Positions 30,380 through 43,289 of a DNA stretch of 64,000 nucleotides are shown here, in pieces. The stretch is from NCBI GenBank assembly GCA_037974335.1, contig CM075760.1, forward strand, positions 26,995,402 to 27,059,401. Reading direction: 5' to 3'. The first letter of the stretch is position 1. Each line of letters opens with the position of its first letter. This stretch comes from Prionace glauca. Taxonomy: Eukaryota; Chordata; Chondrichthyes; Carcharhiniformes; Carcharhinidae. Below the pieces are notes generated by a model. The model was not told the origin of the DNA, did no database searches, and saw nothing but the letters and a program-made list of their open reading frames with translations. Made by a program: the position numbers and the translations under genes.

Positions 30380-33245
30380 GTAAAACTCAGAGAAAGGACA
30401 GAAATAGTGTGGCTCCTAATTAAAGGGGGTCCGGCAGGCTGAAGGGCATTTGTTTCAATACAAAAAGTGTAACAGGTAAGGCTGATGGACTTGGAGCTTG
30501 GATTCGTTCTTGGAACTGTGATGTTGCTGCTATTACAGAGACTTGGTTAAGGAAAGGAGAGGAATGACAGCTTAACGTACAAGGATGCCGATGATTCAAG
30601 CAGGATAGAAAATGATGTTACAGGGGAGGGACATTTTCATGACTTGTAAGGAGAATATTGCAGCAGTACTGCAGGAGGACTGCACCCAATGTAGTTCGCA
30701 TGGCTTATACAGCGAGGCAGTATGGGTAGAGTGCAGGAATAGGAAGAGTGTACTCACAAGATTCGGCATTTTTTATTGGCCTCCCAACAACTAACGGGAG
30801 ATTGAGAAAGAGATATGAATGAGAATTTGGCAAGATGCAAAAGTAACAGGGTTGTTGTGGTGGGAGAGTTAACTTCCTCAAAATTGACAGGGACTCATTT
30901 TGTGCTGAGTGTGTGGATGGGGCAGAGTTTGTAAGGAGCATCCAGGAGGGCTTCTTGAAACGTTATATAGATAGTCCAACTAGGGAAGCGGCTGAACTGG
31001 ACCTGGAAATAGGGAATCAGCCTGGACAGGTGGTCGACATTTCAGTGGGGGAGCAGTTGGGGAACAGAGACACAACTCAGTGAGTGTTAAGGTACGGACA
31101 GAGAAAGGTAAGTGTAATACTCAAGTGAAGACATTAAACTAGGGGATGACTAATTATAACAATATTAGGCAGAAACGGAAGAATGTAGATTGGGGCAAAT
31201 CAACATCTGGCACGTGGGAGGCTTTCAAGTGCAAGTTGATAGGAATTCCGGACTGGCACATTCCAATGAGAATGAAGGGTAGGTATCGCAAATTTCGGGA
31301 ACATTGTAAAATGAGAGAAATTATGAGCCTCGTCAAAGTGGGAAAAAAAAGTTTTTTTCTGTCCTAGGAAGACACAAAACAATTATGAAATACAAGGAAA
31401 GTAAAACGAAACTTAAGCAAAGACTAAAGAGGGCGAAAAGGGGTCACGAGAATTAATTTGCCGCAGGATGGAAGAAAATCCAAAGGCGTTTTACACATAT
31501 ATAAAGGGCAAATGTTTAGCCAGGGAAGGGGTTGGCACATCCGAGGACAGGTGAGGGATTCTATGCGCGGATCCAGGGAAATGACGAGGTATTGAATACT
31601 TCACGTCAGTATTCACTAAAGAGAAGTACTTAGTGCATGATGAGTCTGGGAAAGGATGCACAAGTAGTTTGAGTCATGTTGAGATCAAAAAGGAGGAGAT
31701 ATTGGGGTTCTTGAGATACATTAAGGTAGATAAGTCCCCAGGGCCTAATGTGATATACCACAGAATAATGCGAGAGGCCAGGAGGAAATTGCTGGGGTCT
31801 TGAGAGAAATCTTTGTATCATCACTGGCTATAGTGGAAGTATGAGGATTGGAGAATAGCCGATTTTTGTTTAGGAAGAATGGCAACAATAATCTAGGTAA
31901 GCACAGGCTAGTGAGCCTTACGTCAGTGGTCAGGAAATTATTGAAGAAAATTCTTCGAGGCAGGATTTAATCCCTCTTTGAAATAAATGGATGTATTAGT
32001 GAAAGGCAACATGCTTTTTTGAAGATCAGATCGTGTCTGACTAACGTGATCAAGTTTATTTTTTGAGGAAGTGACGAAGATGATTGATGATGGTAGAGCA
32101 GTGGATATTGTCGACATGGACACTAGTAAACCCTCTGACAAGGCCCCTCATGGCAGAGAGGTACAGAATTTGCAGTAAAATGAGATCAGAGGTGAGCTAG
32201 CTAGGTAGATGGAGAACTGGCTCAGTCATAGAAAACAGAGTGTAGCTGTGCAAGTGTGCGTTTCTGAATGGAGTGTTGTGGCTCAGGGATCAGTTCTGGA
32301 ACCTTTGTTGTTTGACATGGATATATAAATGATTAGAAGGAAATTGGGGAATATGCTTGGAGATAATCGACACATTGGGGGAAAGGTTGGAAAGCAGAGG
32401 ATGGTGATTTCAGGTAAATAGTGACAGGGCAAAAAGAACTAATTTGTTGAATGGACGAGTAATTTGCACATTTAATTTATTGCGGAGAAAAGTTACATGA
32501 TCAGTTTTGTTCAACAGAATGTGGAGAAAAAAATGGAAATGATGAAAGTGAACATAGACGCCGAGGGACTTGAGTGAATATGTATATAAATCATTTATGA
32601 TGCAAGACAGGTTGAGATAGCTGCAAACAAAAAAAAGTGAATAGTTTTTGTCTATTGGGGAAAAGAATACAGAAGCAAGGAAGTTGTGCTAAATTTGTAG
32701 AAAACACTTGGAAAATCGTCAACCAAAAAATTCGGTCCAATTTTCGGCACCGAACTCAGGCAGAATGTAAAGTCAATAGGCTGGATGGAAAGGAAAACAC
32801 GAGAATAAGTCCAGAGATCAGAAAGTTCAGTGACGAAAATATTTTGGAGAAGTTCGGACTAATTTCCTTGACAGGAAGTTGCTGATGTGACTTTAACGAG
32901 GCATTCAAAATCCTGAGGGGTCTTGACAGAGTAGATAGAGAGAAACTGTTCAATGGCAGAAGGATCTTGACACAGAGGGAGCAGGTTGAAGTAAATTGAT
33001 GGAAGAAACATGGAGACATCAGGAAAAACATTTTCAGACAGTGAGTGATCCAGATCAGGAATGTGCTGTTTGAGAATGTGGTGCAGGCAGCGCCAATTAA
33101 TGGGTTCAAAATGGGATTGGATAATTGTCTGAAAATGAACAAAATGCTAGACTGTGGGGTACAGAGTGTTATTGGATAAATTGCTCCTTTCGAGGACCAA
33201 CACACACATGACGCTTCAAAATGGCCTTCTTCTCTGCTGTAAGCG
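30380..33245 (+). mobile_element. LINE C (CR1-like), long but heavily decayed
   Basis: About 2.9 kb in element order. Endonuclease-type text at 30500-30760 (CTATTACAGAGACTTGGTTA). ORF2 middle at 31190-31500 (CACGTGGGAGGCTTTCAAG, GGAAAATCCAAAGGCG in part). RT at 31620-32290 (AAGTCCCCAGGGCCTAATG, CTTACGTCAGTGGTCAGG). C-terminus and 3' UTR at 32780-33245 (ACATCAGGAAAAACATTTTC, AAAATGGCCTTCTTCTCTGC). Stops and shifts are frequent throughout, so it is old. It is the only element in the window that retains the endonuclease side. A LINE A copy follows at 33246. Confidence 0.75.
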
Positions 33246-34691
33246 TTGTTTAAGAAGGGTGCCAGGCAAAAGGCGGGGAATTATCGGCCGGTTAGTTTAA
33301 CGTCTGTGGTAGGTAAAATGTTAGAATCCGTCATTAAGGAGGAAATAGCGAGGCATCTTGAGGAGAATTGCTTGATAGGGCGGACGCAACACGGTTTCAA
33401 TAAAGGGAAGTCGTGTCTGACAAATTTACTGGAGTTCTATGAGGATGTGTCTAGGGCAGTGGATGGAGGAGAGCCGGTGGATGTGGTCTTTCTGGATTTT
33501 CAGAAGGCGTTTGACAAGGTACCTCACAAGAGGTTATTGCAGAAGGTCAGGGGACGTGGAGTTGGGGGTAGGGTGTTAGCGTGGATAGAGGATTGGTTGT
33601 CAAATAGGAGGCAGAGAGTGGGGGTCAATGGATGCTATTCGGATTGGCGGTTGGTGACTAGTGGGGTGCCCCAGGGGTCGGTGCTGGGGCCTCAGCTATT
33701 TACCATTTATATAGATGATCTGGAGGAGGGAACCGAGTGCAGGGTGTCGAAATTTGCTGATGACACCAAGATTGGGGGAAAGGCAAATTGTGCGGAGGGT
33801 GTGGAGAGTCTGCAGAATGATCTAGATAGGCTGGGCGAATGGGCCAGGAAATGGCAAATGGAATTTAATGTTGGCAAGTGTGAGGTGGTCCACTTTGGTA
33901 GGAGGAATGGTAGGAAGGACTATTACTTACGTGGCGAAAAGCTGCAGCAGGCGACGGTGCAGAGGGACCTCGGGGTCCTTGTGCATGAGTCGCAAAAACC
34001 CAGCTTGCAGGTGCAGCAGGTGGTCAGGAAGGCGAATGGGATGCTGGCCTTCATAGCGAGGGGGATTGAATATAAAAGTAGGGAGGGCTTGCTGCAGCTG
34101 TATAGGGCATTGGTGAGGCCGCAGCTGGAGTACTGTGTGCAGTTTTGGGCGCCGCACCTGCGCAAGGATATTTTGTCCCTGGAGGGAGTGCAGAGGAAGT
34201 TTACTCGGCTGATACCGGAGTTGAGGGGATTGAGCTATGAGGAGAGGCTGAATAAACTAGGCTTGTACTCGTTAGAGTTTAGAAGAATGAGGGGAGATCT
34301 CATTGAGACGTATAAGATGATGAATGGGATGGATAGGATAGAGGTGGAGAGACTCTTCCCGCTCAAAAAAGACAGTAGGACTAGGGGGCACAGCTTCAAG
34401 ATAAAGGGGGGGTGGTTTAGAACAGAGTTGAGGAGGAACTTCTTCACTCAAAGGGTGGTGAATCTCTGGAATTCTCTGCCCGTTGAAGTGGTGGAGGCTG
34501 CCTCGCTAAATATTTTTAAGAAGCGGGTTGATGGGTTTTTGATAAGAGAGGGGATTAAGGGTTATGGGGAGAGGGCGGGAAGGTGGAGCTGAGTCACGAC
34601 AGATCAGCCATGATCTTATTGAATGGCGGGGCAGGCTCGAAGGGCTAGATGGCCTCCTCCTGCTCCTATTTCTTATGTTCTTATGTTCTTA
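33246..34691 (+). mobile_element. LINE A, longest open RT frame (448 codons)
   Basis: A CR1-like copy, 5'-truncated within the N-terminal part of RT. One frame (33246-34592) is open throughout: GNYRPVSLTSVVGK (about residues 11-24), LDFQKAFD (83-90, motif A), VPQGSVLGPQ (141-150, motif B), FADDTKIGG (170-178, motif C) and the full C-terminus to GYGERAGRWS. The first codon is TTG, so it is the tail end of ORF2 without its endonuclease. The tail is TTCTTATGTTCTTATGTTCT. The open frame and close match to other A copies mean recent insertion. Confidence 0.95.
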
Positions 34692-35150
34692 AGTACTTTA
34701 TCAATGTTGAAAGGGTGACAGTGACAGAGTGGTAATATCTCTGTGAGGGTAGGCCAATTTCTCAAGATAAATATTCAAGTCCAACTACAACAGGCTTCAA
34801 AACGCAATTACAATTTTGGATGTAAAGGTAATTTCCGTGATTGTGGCCATGACTTGAAATATATCAGATTCTCTAATGCCCTGCAGAAAAAAAAAACCTT
34901 CCATCATTTCCCACTTTAGCCCAGAGGTGACTCTAGGCGCACACGTCCTTGGCTATTACGTGCCTTTTATGATGGTCTAGAAAACCAGTAAATTCAGTGT
35001 ATTAGCGATTGCCAATATATGCTGGCCTTACCAGCTGGATACACAGCCCATGAAAGAATGAGAAACAGCAACTGAAATCAGCATTTCACAACACCTGCAA
35101 TAGCAAGGGTTATCCAGGAGATGGCAGTGAAACTGCATTTTTTGTCACGA
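34692..35150. other. Gene-free stretch
   Basis: AT-rich unique-looking sequence; no gene, RNA or repeat recognised. Confidence 0.5.
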
Positions 35151-35154
35151 CAAT

Positions 35155-35470
35155 ATACAGAAGATCGTCTCAGTTATTTCTGTAACAGACTCAGTCTTTG
35201 CCCATCCTAAACGTGACCCAGTTTATATGACACGAAATCATATTTCTGATTATATGACAATAATCTCAGTTGATTCTGTACTCAGCAAAATCCCAGTTGT
35301 TTGAGTATGGCACGTCTCTGTTTATATGAGAAAACACCACGCTGGTTAGAGAGTGTTAGATCCTGTATACACCCTCTCAGTAATGGCTGAACTGGGCCCA
35401 GTCTGCATCTATATTAGTACAGGTGCTGTAAAGATATCTGGTGTATTCGGCCCTGTCTCAATATTACCGC
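35155..35470 (-). repeat. Degenerate ~27-bp tandem repeat
   Basis: Spaced copies of a CTCTGTTTATATGA-like motif (GTCTCTGTTTATATGAGAAA at about 35310, CCCAGTTTATATGACACGAA at about 35216, TCTGATTATATGACAATAAT at about 35254). It is the reverse form of the array at 40900. Confidence 0.5.
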
Positions 35471-35527
35471 ACGAAACCAGTCTCTCGATTATATTGCAAC
35501 GGATAGTATTAGTTGGATTCGCCATGC

Positions 35528-35692
35528 AAAATTGCCCGTTCTTTTCCCTCAGAATATGTGGAACAGCCATGGTAAATGTGTGGGGCTAACAGGGATAGGG
35601 CAGAGGGGAGGACCTGGGGTGGGATGCAGACTCAGTGGGCCAGATAGCCTTTCTTCTGAACTGTAGAAATTTTATGGTTTTATGTCTAACAA
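35528..35692 (+). mobile_element. SINE1 3' half
   Basis: GGTAAATGTGTGGGGCTAAC, GGGTGGGATGCAGACTCAGT, then GTAGAAATTTTATGGTTTTATG as the tail. The head is missing. Confidence 0.6.
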
Positions 35693-36089
35693 ACATCATT
35701 AACATTTGCGTGCTTACTTATTTTAAGTATTCTGTTTTCTAATAAACCCCTTTGGAGAAATGATCTCTTTTAGCAATTCCCCTTCAGTTTTCCCAGTGAT
35801 AACCTTCAGCCCATCTCTGTCTTCCCTGAATGCATGAAAACACCAAACAGTTCATGTGTTTCAACTGAAGAACGTTTAATATGTAATTATTTACTGACAA
35901 CCCTTCTGTTGTGTGCTCTTGCATATAAAATTATTGCAGCCTCACTATTTTGTTCCCGGTGATGACTTATCTGTCTTCAGAGACCTGTTGGAAAATGGAT
36001 AAATCACGTTTCGAATGACGGGGAGATTATGAAAATTGTCCTTCTCAGTGTCTCATTAAACTTCCAGATATAGGACTCAATTCTCAGAC

Positions 36090-37285
36090 TGGAACCTGAG
36101 AATTAAAATTAGAATTAGAACATTACAATGTGAATGACTGGCCCCAGTGTATCACTGACAGAGACAGCTGGGCCCGGAGTCAGACTGGGACCTGAGAATT
36201 AGAACATTACAATGTGAATGACTGGCCCCAGTGTATCACTAACAGAGACAGCTGGGCCCGGAGTCAGACTGGGACCTGAGAATTAGAACATTACAATGTG
36301 AATGACTGGCCCCAGTGTATCACTGACAGAGACAGCTGGGCCCGGAGTCAGACTGGGACCTGAGAATTAGAACATTACAATGTAAATGACTGGCCCCAGT
36401 GTATCACTGACAGAGACAGCTGGGCCCGGAGTCAGACTGGGATCTGAGAATTAGAACATTACAATGTGAATCATTGGCCCCAGTGTATCACTGACAGAGA
36501 CAGCTGGGCCCGGAGTCAGACTGGGACCTGAGAATTAGAACATTACAATGTGAATGACTGGCCCCAGTGTATCACTGACAGAGAGAGCTGGGCCCGGAGT
36601 CAGACTGGGACTTGAGAATTAGAACATTACAATGTGAATGACTGGCTCCAGTGTATCACTGACAGAGACAGCTGGGCCCGGAGTCAGACTGGGACCTGAG
36701 AATTAGAACATTACAATGTAAATGACTGGCCCCAGTGTATCACTGACAGAGACAGCTGGGCCCGGAGTCAGACTGGGATCTGAGAATTAGAACATTACAA
36801 TGTGAATCATTGGCCCCAGTGTATCACTGACAGAGACAGCTGGGCCCGGAGTCAGACTGGGACCTGAGAATTAGAACATTACAATGTGAATGACTGGCCC
36901 CAGTGTATCACTGACAGAGAGAGCTGGGCCCGGAGTCAGACTGGGACTTGAGAATTAGAACATTACAATGTGAATGACTGGCTCCAGTGTATCACTGACA
37001 GAGACAGCTGGGCCCGGAGTCAGACTGGGACCTGAGAATTAGAACATTACAATGTGAATGACTGGCCCCAGTGTATCACTGACAGAGACAGCTGGGCCCG
37101 GAGTCAGACTGGAACCTGAGAATTAGAACATTACAATGTGAATGACCGGCCCCAGTGTATCACTGACAGAGACAGCTGGGCCCGGAGTCAGACTGGGATC
37201 TGAGAATTAGAACATTACAATGTGAATGACTGGCTCCAGTGTATCACTAACAGAGACAGCTGGGCCCGGAATCAGAGTGGGACCT
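36090..37285. repeat. 84-bp minisatellite, 14 units, with 4-unit higher order
   Basis: Units start with GGGACCTGAGAATTAGAACA at 36187, 36271, 36355, 36439 and so on every 84 bp to 37195. The first unit (36090) carries a 13-bp insertion. Marker variants recur 336 bp apart: GTAAATGACTGG in units at 36355 and 36691, GGGATCTGAG...TCATTGG at 36439 and 36775, GAGAGAGCTGGG at 36523 and 36859, GGGACTTGAG...CTCCAG at 36607 and 36943. A four-unit block was therefore duplicated as one. Confidence 0.97.
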
Positions 37286-37289
37286 GATA

Positions 37290-39200
37290 TAAGGAAAGAA
37301 TCATTTCTGGGGCCTGAGAACAGGTTTCTTTGTCATGAGGAGTGAGGCAGGGATTTGTGTGGCAAACACGGATTGGAAACCCTACCACAACCGCAAGAGT
37401 GACTGATGCCACCTGACTGAGGCTTGTATTCACGAGGACTGAAACGGCGAACTATGAAACCTTCATCAGAGGGAGAAAAGCGGTGCAATAAATGTTAAGG
37501 ATTATTGTGTTTTTCCTAAAAGAAAAGTTTGATCCGATGCTAATCTGTTCAAAGTGATGTTTTGTAAATAGAATCGACTTTCGGAATGGTTCCTGGCAAT
37601 TACACACACACAGACACACACAGAAACACACACACACACACACAGAAACACACACACAACGCACAAGTCCTGTCAAATGATAAGATTAGCACAAGACGAC
37701 AGTTGTATAAATATTCCATTTCATTCCGTTTTAATGAAGGTCAGGGAGAGACACAAAAAGGATGCTGGGACACTGATATAGATGAACCTTAAAATGCTCC
37801 CATTCTCGAGAATCCTTCAAAAGTTCATCCCATGAAGGATATATCGAATTTATTTTCCAAAGTTTCTGTGAAATCTAATTCCATCACCCTTCCACACTGT
37901 TCATTCCAGTTCATCACAACTACTGTGTAAAAGTAAACACTTATCTTTCTGTCTCGCTGCTCAATAAAATAAATTTGTGCCCATTGGTTGCTGACCGTCC
38001 CCCAGTTGAAAGATTCTCCCTTTAATTAACCCAATCACAACTTCATGATTATGAACACTAATAAATGTGTTGAAAAGACTGGCAAGGAGATAGAGACAGC
38101 GGGAGAGTTACGAGAAAGCAAACCGGCGGGGGGGCTGACAGATAAAAGCTGAGGAACAAAAATAAATAGCAGATGGAGAGAAAATGATCAAACAACGAAA
38201 GATAACAGCTATCATTCCCTCCCTTCACAGATCCCGGGGGAGTTCAGTGACTGATCCACTGACCATCCAGTTATGTCCGGGAATGGAAACTTTAACCAGA
38301 TCACACCAGGCTCATTTGTAAATGTCACCGCAATGTAACCTGTCTGACTCTGCCCTGACTCTGTGGGCAGATATAAGCCGCACTGACAGGTGTTCTCACC
38401 AGATTGTGGTCTCTGGATTTATTTTCTGCTCGGAAGGGAGATGTGCGGTTTGGAACCGGCAGCAGAGAAACAGGAAGTTGTGTTACCTGAGAATGAAACA
38501 AACGGGGCCAGTTTGATGTTATCACCGTGAACAGTCTTCCTGCCTGTGAGGGTGAGCTCACTCTGAAAGCATCAAGAACAGTCACACAGATTGCTGCCGG
38601 TCTCAGCATTACAGTCACCCCCATTCCCATATTAATGAATCAAGAAAATGATCATATTTGGTGTTTAAACAGATTAATTGAAGGGAAGATGGACTGAAGG
38701 TTACGATTGAGGGAAAAGAGAAAAAATTAAAGCAACATTTTTTATCCGCAGAGACATTCCGAAATAGAAAGTTTAAGTGTGCTGGGTGTTGTGTGTGAGA
38801 AATAGAGGAGAGAGGTTAATTGAGTGAAATGGTTAAGTTCCTACAATGAATTTACCTCTGCTGAGATTTTTGTGCTTTATCTTTTCAGTCACAAGGTGCC
38901 TTAAGGAAGAAAAAAGAAATAGTCTCGGAGTCAGATCCGTCTCCTGGGAACCTGTGTGAGTTAATGGAGACTGAGAGAGAGGAGAGAGGTTATCTGATTT
39001 AGGTTCAGTCAGAGACAGAGAAAGAGAGAAGTTCAGTGAATCATTTGAAAGATGCATTGCCTTGGCAGCGCCATGACCAGCTGTACATCACATTCAAGAG
39101 CGTCCAGGGGCATTCATTAACTTTATTTATTGACTGAGACACAGAATGTACAATAAATACTGAATAAATTACAATATCATGCTAAAATTAATAACAATTA
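37290..39200. other. Gene-free stretch with (CA)n
   Basis: No gene recognised. An interrupted CA repeat lies at 37605-37662. 38355-38400 has GCAGATATAAGCCGC, which resembles a TATA box, but no exon follows. Confidence 0.45.
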
Positions 39201-39204
39201 TTTA

Positions 39205-39400
39205 CACAGTGATAAGCACTGGTACCTCACACTGTTAAGGACACAGGTTCCATTTAAGCCTTGTGTAACTGTGTGGTGTTTACACATTCACCCCGTATGT
39301 GCGTGGAGTTCCTCCAGGTTTACTGCTTTCTTCCTACAGTCCAAAGATGTACAGGTTAGTTGGAGTGGCCATGTTGAATTGTCCTTTAGTCCATTTGCAG
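39205..39400 (+). mobile_element. SINE1 copy, old
   Basis: Decayed head (GATAAGCACTGGTACCTCAC) and body (GTGCGTGGAGTTCCTCCAGG, CCTACAGTCCAAAGATGTAC). Confidence 0.7.
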
Positions 39401-39819
39401 TGCAATGTGACATACATTCATTCTGTTCCTCAATCTCTTTTGAACAAGAGGATGTTACAAGTTTCATCCCAAACTTTCAATAAAATATTCCAGGAAATGC
39501 GAGAGCAATTAAATATGATGAACAACTCCCAGTAGTTATTAACAAGACGAAACACATTCTTCGAACCCCATTACATTTTTAAAGCTAATTTCCATCTTTT
39601 CATCTCGTTCTGTCCTTTTTTTCCATCTGTCAAACGCATTATATATAAAACCAGTTACTGAGACAGTGTTGGCTTTATTATTAGTGTCCAATATAATACA
39701 AAGTAAGGCACGGTTGTGTTCAGTAGTGCATGACACAGAGCCTAACACAATCATATCTGAGATGGAGCTCAATGTAACAGAAATGGCCTCTTGGCTGAAC
39801 AAAAACTCAGAAATGATGA

Positions 39820-39982
39820 TTTGTAGCAATTATCACGGCATGTCATCATATAATAATAAATGGAATGGTGTGTCATGTAATATAAACAAATATAAGGTCT
39901 ATTGCAATGATGATTCAAATGAGTCCCATGCAGTAAATAAAGACACAAGGCCCAGTGTCTTGCTGTACATGTCTACAACAAA

Positions 39983-40025
<43 letters not shown>

Positions 40026-41245
40026 CAGGGGCAGAGGCGGGGGGAGAGAGAGAGACAGAGAGAGAGCCGTAAACCATTCCACTGATGAAGAATGATCCAT
40101 TGAGTGTTTCTAGCACTTTCTGTTCGGATTTCGGGCACCCACAGCATCTTGCTTTTGACCAACGAGATATTTGAACAGGTGACTGAAAGGATGGCCAATA
40201 CAGGGACAGTTTTATGGATTGACTTAGACGAGAAAAGTGAAATAAGGAGACTTAGGGAGGGAATTACAAAGCTTAGGCATAGGCAGATGAAAACATCCGA
40301 AAGTGAAAAATAATTTCGAAGGTAACAATACAAATTACAGAATATATAATTCTATTCAAACATAACCTAACTGTCAACACTCGTTCTGTGGCGATTTCGT
40401 TTTATTTCTCCCTGAAACAGATAAGTAATTAATGAGTGGATAGATATTTAGCCAGTGGGAGCCCATCTGGCGATATTGCGAGTACAGAATTCTGTCTCAC
40501 ACTGTCAGTGAATCTGTTGGATGCTTTAAATAAGACAGGTCAATCTTTATCTCTGAAGTCTATGTCAAATTGACACAGTGCAGTGCAATATTCAACTAAT
40601 AAAATGTATCACAACGGTGGTTGCTTGAAGATATTGTAATGAGCACTGTACGATTATTCAGATATTGACCTGTCCCCGAACACCAGTGAATCACTGAGAA
40701 ATTGTTCAAACGAAATATTACTCACACAATAACAGAGCAATTAGATATTTCTCGCAGCTACTTATCGAAATTAGTAAAAATTAAACTTACTGCTCCAATC
40801 AAGAATGATTAGTGTCAGACAGGCACACCCATATTATATCGGGATTGATAATATCTCGGCAGGCAACATGTTCAAGGTCGTATGTTCGATTAACAGAGAC
40901 AGATGTTGGTGTCATTCAAAGAGACAAATCCCCTGTAACATAAAAAAGAGATGAGATCTGATGAAATATGAACAGATCCGTGGTCTCCTGTCGAATTAAT
41001 TGAAAGGATCTAATGCAGCATAAATAGAGAGATGGCCGAGAGTGGCATAACGAGAGAAATAACCGAATGTAGTGTAAAAACAGACAAGGCCTACTGTCAT
41101 ATAATTAAAGACTGGCTCTGGTACAACACAAATAGGAGTAATAAATAAAGCGGCATTTTATGCAATGTAAACAAATATAAGATCTGTTGAAATAATGAAT
41201 CATTTGAGTCACATTCAGTGCATAAAGAGACATATCCTAGTGTGT
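39820..41245 (+). repeat. Degenerate ~27-bp tandem repeats (with GA run)
   Basis: Best seen at 40935-41130, where successive units begin TGTAACATAAAAAAGAGATG, TGAAATATGAACAGATCC, TGTCGAATTAATTGAAAGG, TGCAGCATAAATAGAGAG, AGTGGCATAACGAGAG, TGTAGTGTAAAAACAG and TGTCATATAATTAAAG at 25-28 bp steps. Similar units occur at 39870-39960 and 41150-41245. A GA run (39990-40022) lies inside. 40330-40860 shows nothing else. Confidence 0.65.
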
Positions 41246-41579
41246 TGTAATCAAGCTTCTGTATACTGGCCCTCTTGCCAGTGGCTTACAGTCTCTTTCT
41301 AATGAGTAAAACATTCCCATTCATCACTTTGAGCGTCTGTACTAAATCTCCCATAAACTGCTCAGTTCTAAGGGAACAGACCAAGTGTTCACCTGTTCTG
41401 ATAGTGCAGTTTATACACGATTAACGTCAAGCCCGATATGACCTTCTCTACCTCACCTGTCCCCCTTGTCATTTCATTAATTGATGGAACTTTTACATGG
41501 ATTCCCATGAATCACTGTCATTCTGTCAGAATAAGATTCAAGGCCAGGAAAAGACTTCCTTCTGACAGTTAAATGCCAG

Positions 41580-41800
41580 GCAAAATATACATGGTCATAT
41601 GTTGAATTAACAGAGATGGATGTAAATATGCAAATCCTGTTTAATATAAACAGAGATGGGATCAGATGTAATAGGATCAGATCAGTGATCTACTTGAGTA
41701 CGAATAGAGAGGAACAAATGTAGCATAAAAAGAGAGATGGCTCAGTGTACATAACGGGAGAAATAACCGAATGTAGCATAAATTCATTTGGAATGTATTC
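41580..41800 (+). repeat. Second block of the ~27-bp repeat
   Basis: Parallels 40862-41075: CATGGTCATATGTTGAATTA against AAGGTCGTATGTTCGATTA, and ATAACCGAATGTAGCATAAA against ATAACCGAATGTAGTGTAAA. A local duplication of the array, now diverged. Confidence 0.65.
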
Positions 41801-42149
41801 GTGTTATAAATGTATAGTGTAATATTGGACATAGATCTCAGAATTTAGGTGCACTGAGTTAAATGTCATCATGCCAAAACACAAACTGTGATCAGTTAAG
41901 AATGGAAACAACATAATTTCTGAGTCAAACTGAAATGTATTCAATTCGCACAAGATACCTCACGATCCAACCTGTGACCCAGTCCTGAATGTTCAATTAT
42001 TCCATTAATAAATGTGATGATAATTCAGTCTCGGGGGTAGTATAGCAATATCATTATTAAGCTAGTATTCCAGAAGCTTGGGACAGGAGTTCCAGTTCCA
42101 CTCTGGCAGCTGGGGAATTTCAACTCAGTTACTTGATAAAGACATCGTG

Positions 42150-42228
42150 TGTATTTAAAGGTTTGAAGTTTATTTAATCGTCACAAATGGGTTTACATTC
42201 ACACTGTAATGAAGTTACTGTGAAAATC
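42150..42228 (-). mobile_element. SINE1 3' tail stub
   Basis: Only the tail (rev-comp of CAGTAACTTCATTACAGTGT) remains, immediately before LINE D. Confidence 0.65.
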
Positions 42229-43289
42229 ATATATGGTCAAAGCTCATCTTTTTCTCGGATGTCTTTCAGGGGAGGAAATATTACTTCTTAGTTAAAAGCT
42301 ACATAAAATTACCAGAAGAAAAAACAAGCCTGAGGTTTCAGAGATTTTTAAAATTCAACAAAAAAAAGTCCAAATAATCGACGGGGGAAATAGAGAATGG
42401 GAGTAAAATTGCAGGGAACATAAAAATTAATTATAACCGTTTATATCAATATCTGAAGAGAGAAGGATTTTTTAAGATAAATGTAAATCCCTTAGAGCCA
42501 GAATCCAGGGAAATTATAATGGGGAATAAATAAATATTGAATGAATACAAAACTAAGTTTGACATTACCTTCACACAAGTATCATCCCAGAAATGTTCGG
42601 GAACCAAGGGGGTAGTTGTAAGACGGTCTTAAGGGAAATCAGTATTAGTAAAATCATTCTGGGTAAAATAATAGGGTGAAATTCTGGTTGGTCACTGGGG
42701 CCTGATAATCCCAGAATATGGAAGGAAATGGCCCAGGAAATGTTGGATACATTGCTGCCCATCTTCTAAAATTCCTTATAGGCTGTAACAATTCCTACAG
42801 GTTGGAGGGTGACAAATGTAATCCCGATATATACAGAGAAAGGGAGAATGAAACTGATAAATTACAGACTGACTTTAGCATCAGTTAGAGATTGTTATCA
42901 AATCCATGATGGGAAAATATTTGGAAAGCATGGACGGAGTTTGATGAAACCAGTATGGGCTTAAGAAAGACATGTTTATCTAAACAAACCTACTTGCATT
43001 TTTTGAGGATGTAAGTAATAGGTGGGGGCGGGGGAGGGAGGGGAAGGGGAGTTCTTTCGGGTAGAGAGGGGGAGGGATGCAACCAGTTTACGTGGTGTAT
43101 TTACACTTACAGAAGATATGTGAGAAGGTTCTTCATAAAATATTGGGAGGCCCAATGAACGCACGTGAGATGGGGAGTGACGTGTTGGCCCAGGTAAAGA
43201 ATTCATTGACAGATAAGAAACAGAGAGTGGAAATAAATGGGTCTTCTTCCGAGTGACGGTCAGCTAACAGTGGGGTACCGCAGGGTCCC

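Noticed and set aside
36090-37285. CRISPR-like regular repeat
   Set aside because: Units are contiguous 84-bp tandem copies with no unique spacers, and the DNA is vertebrate. It is a minisatellite.
38340-38420. TATA-like GATATAAGCC as a promoter
   Set aside because: No exon, start codon with context or second copy supports it.
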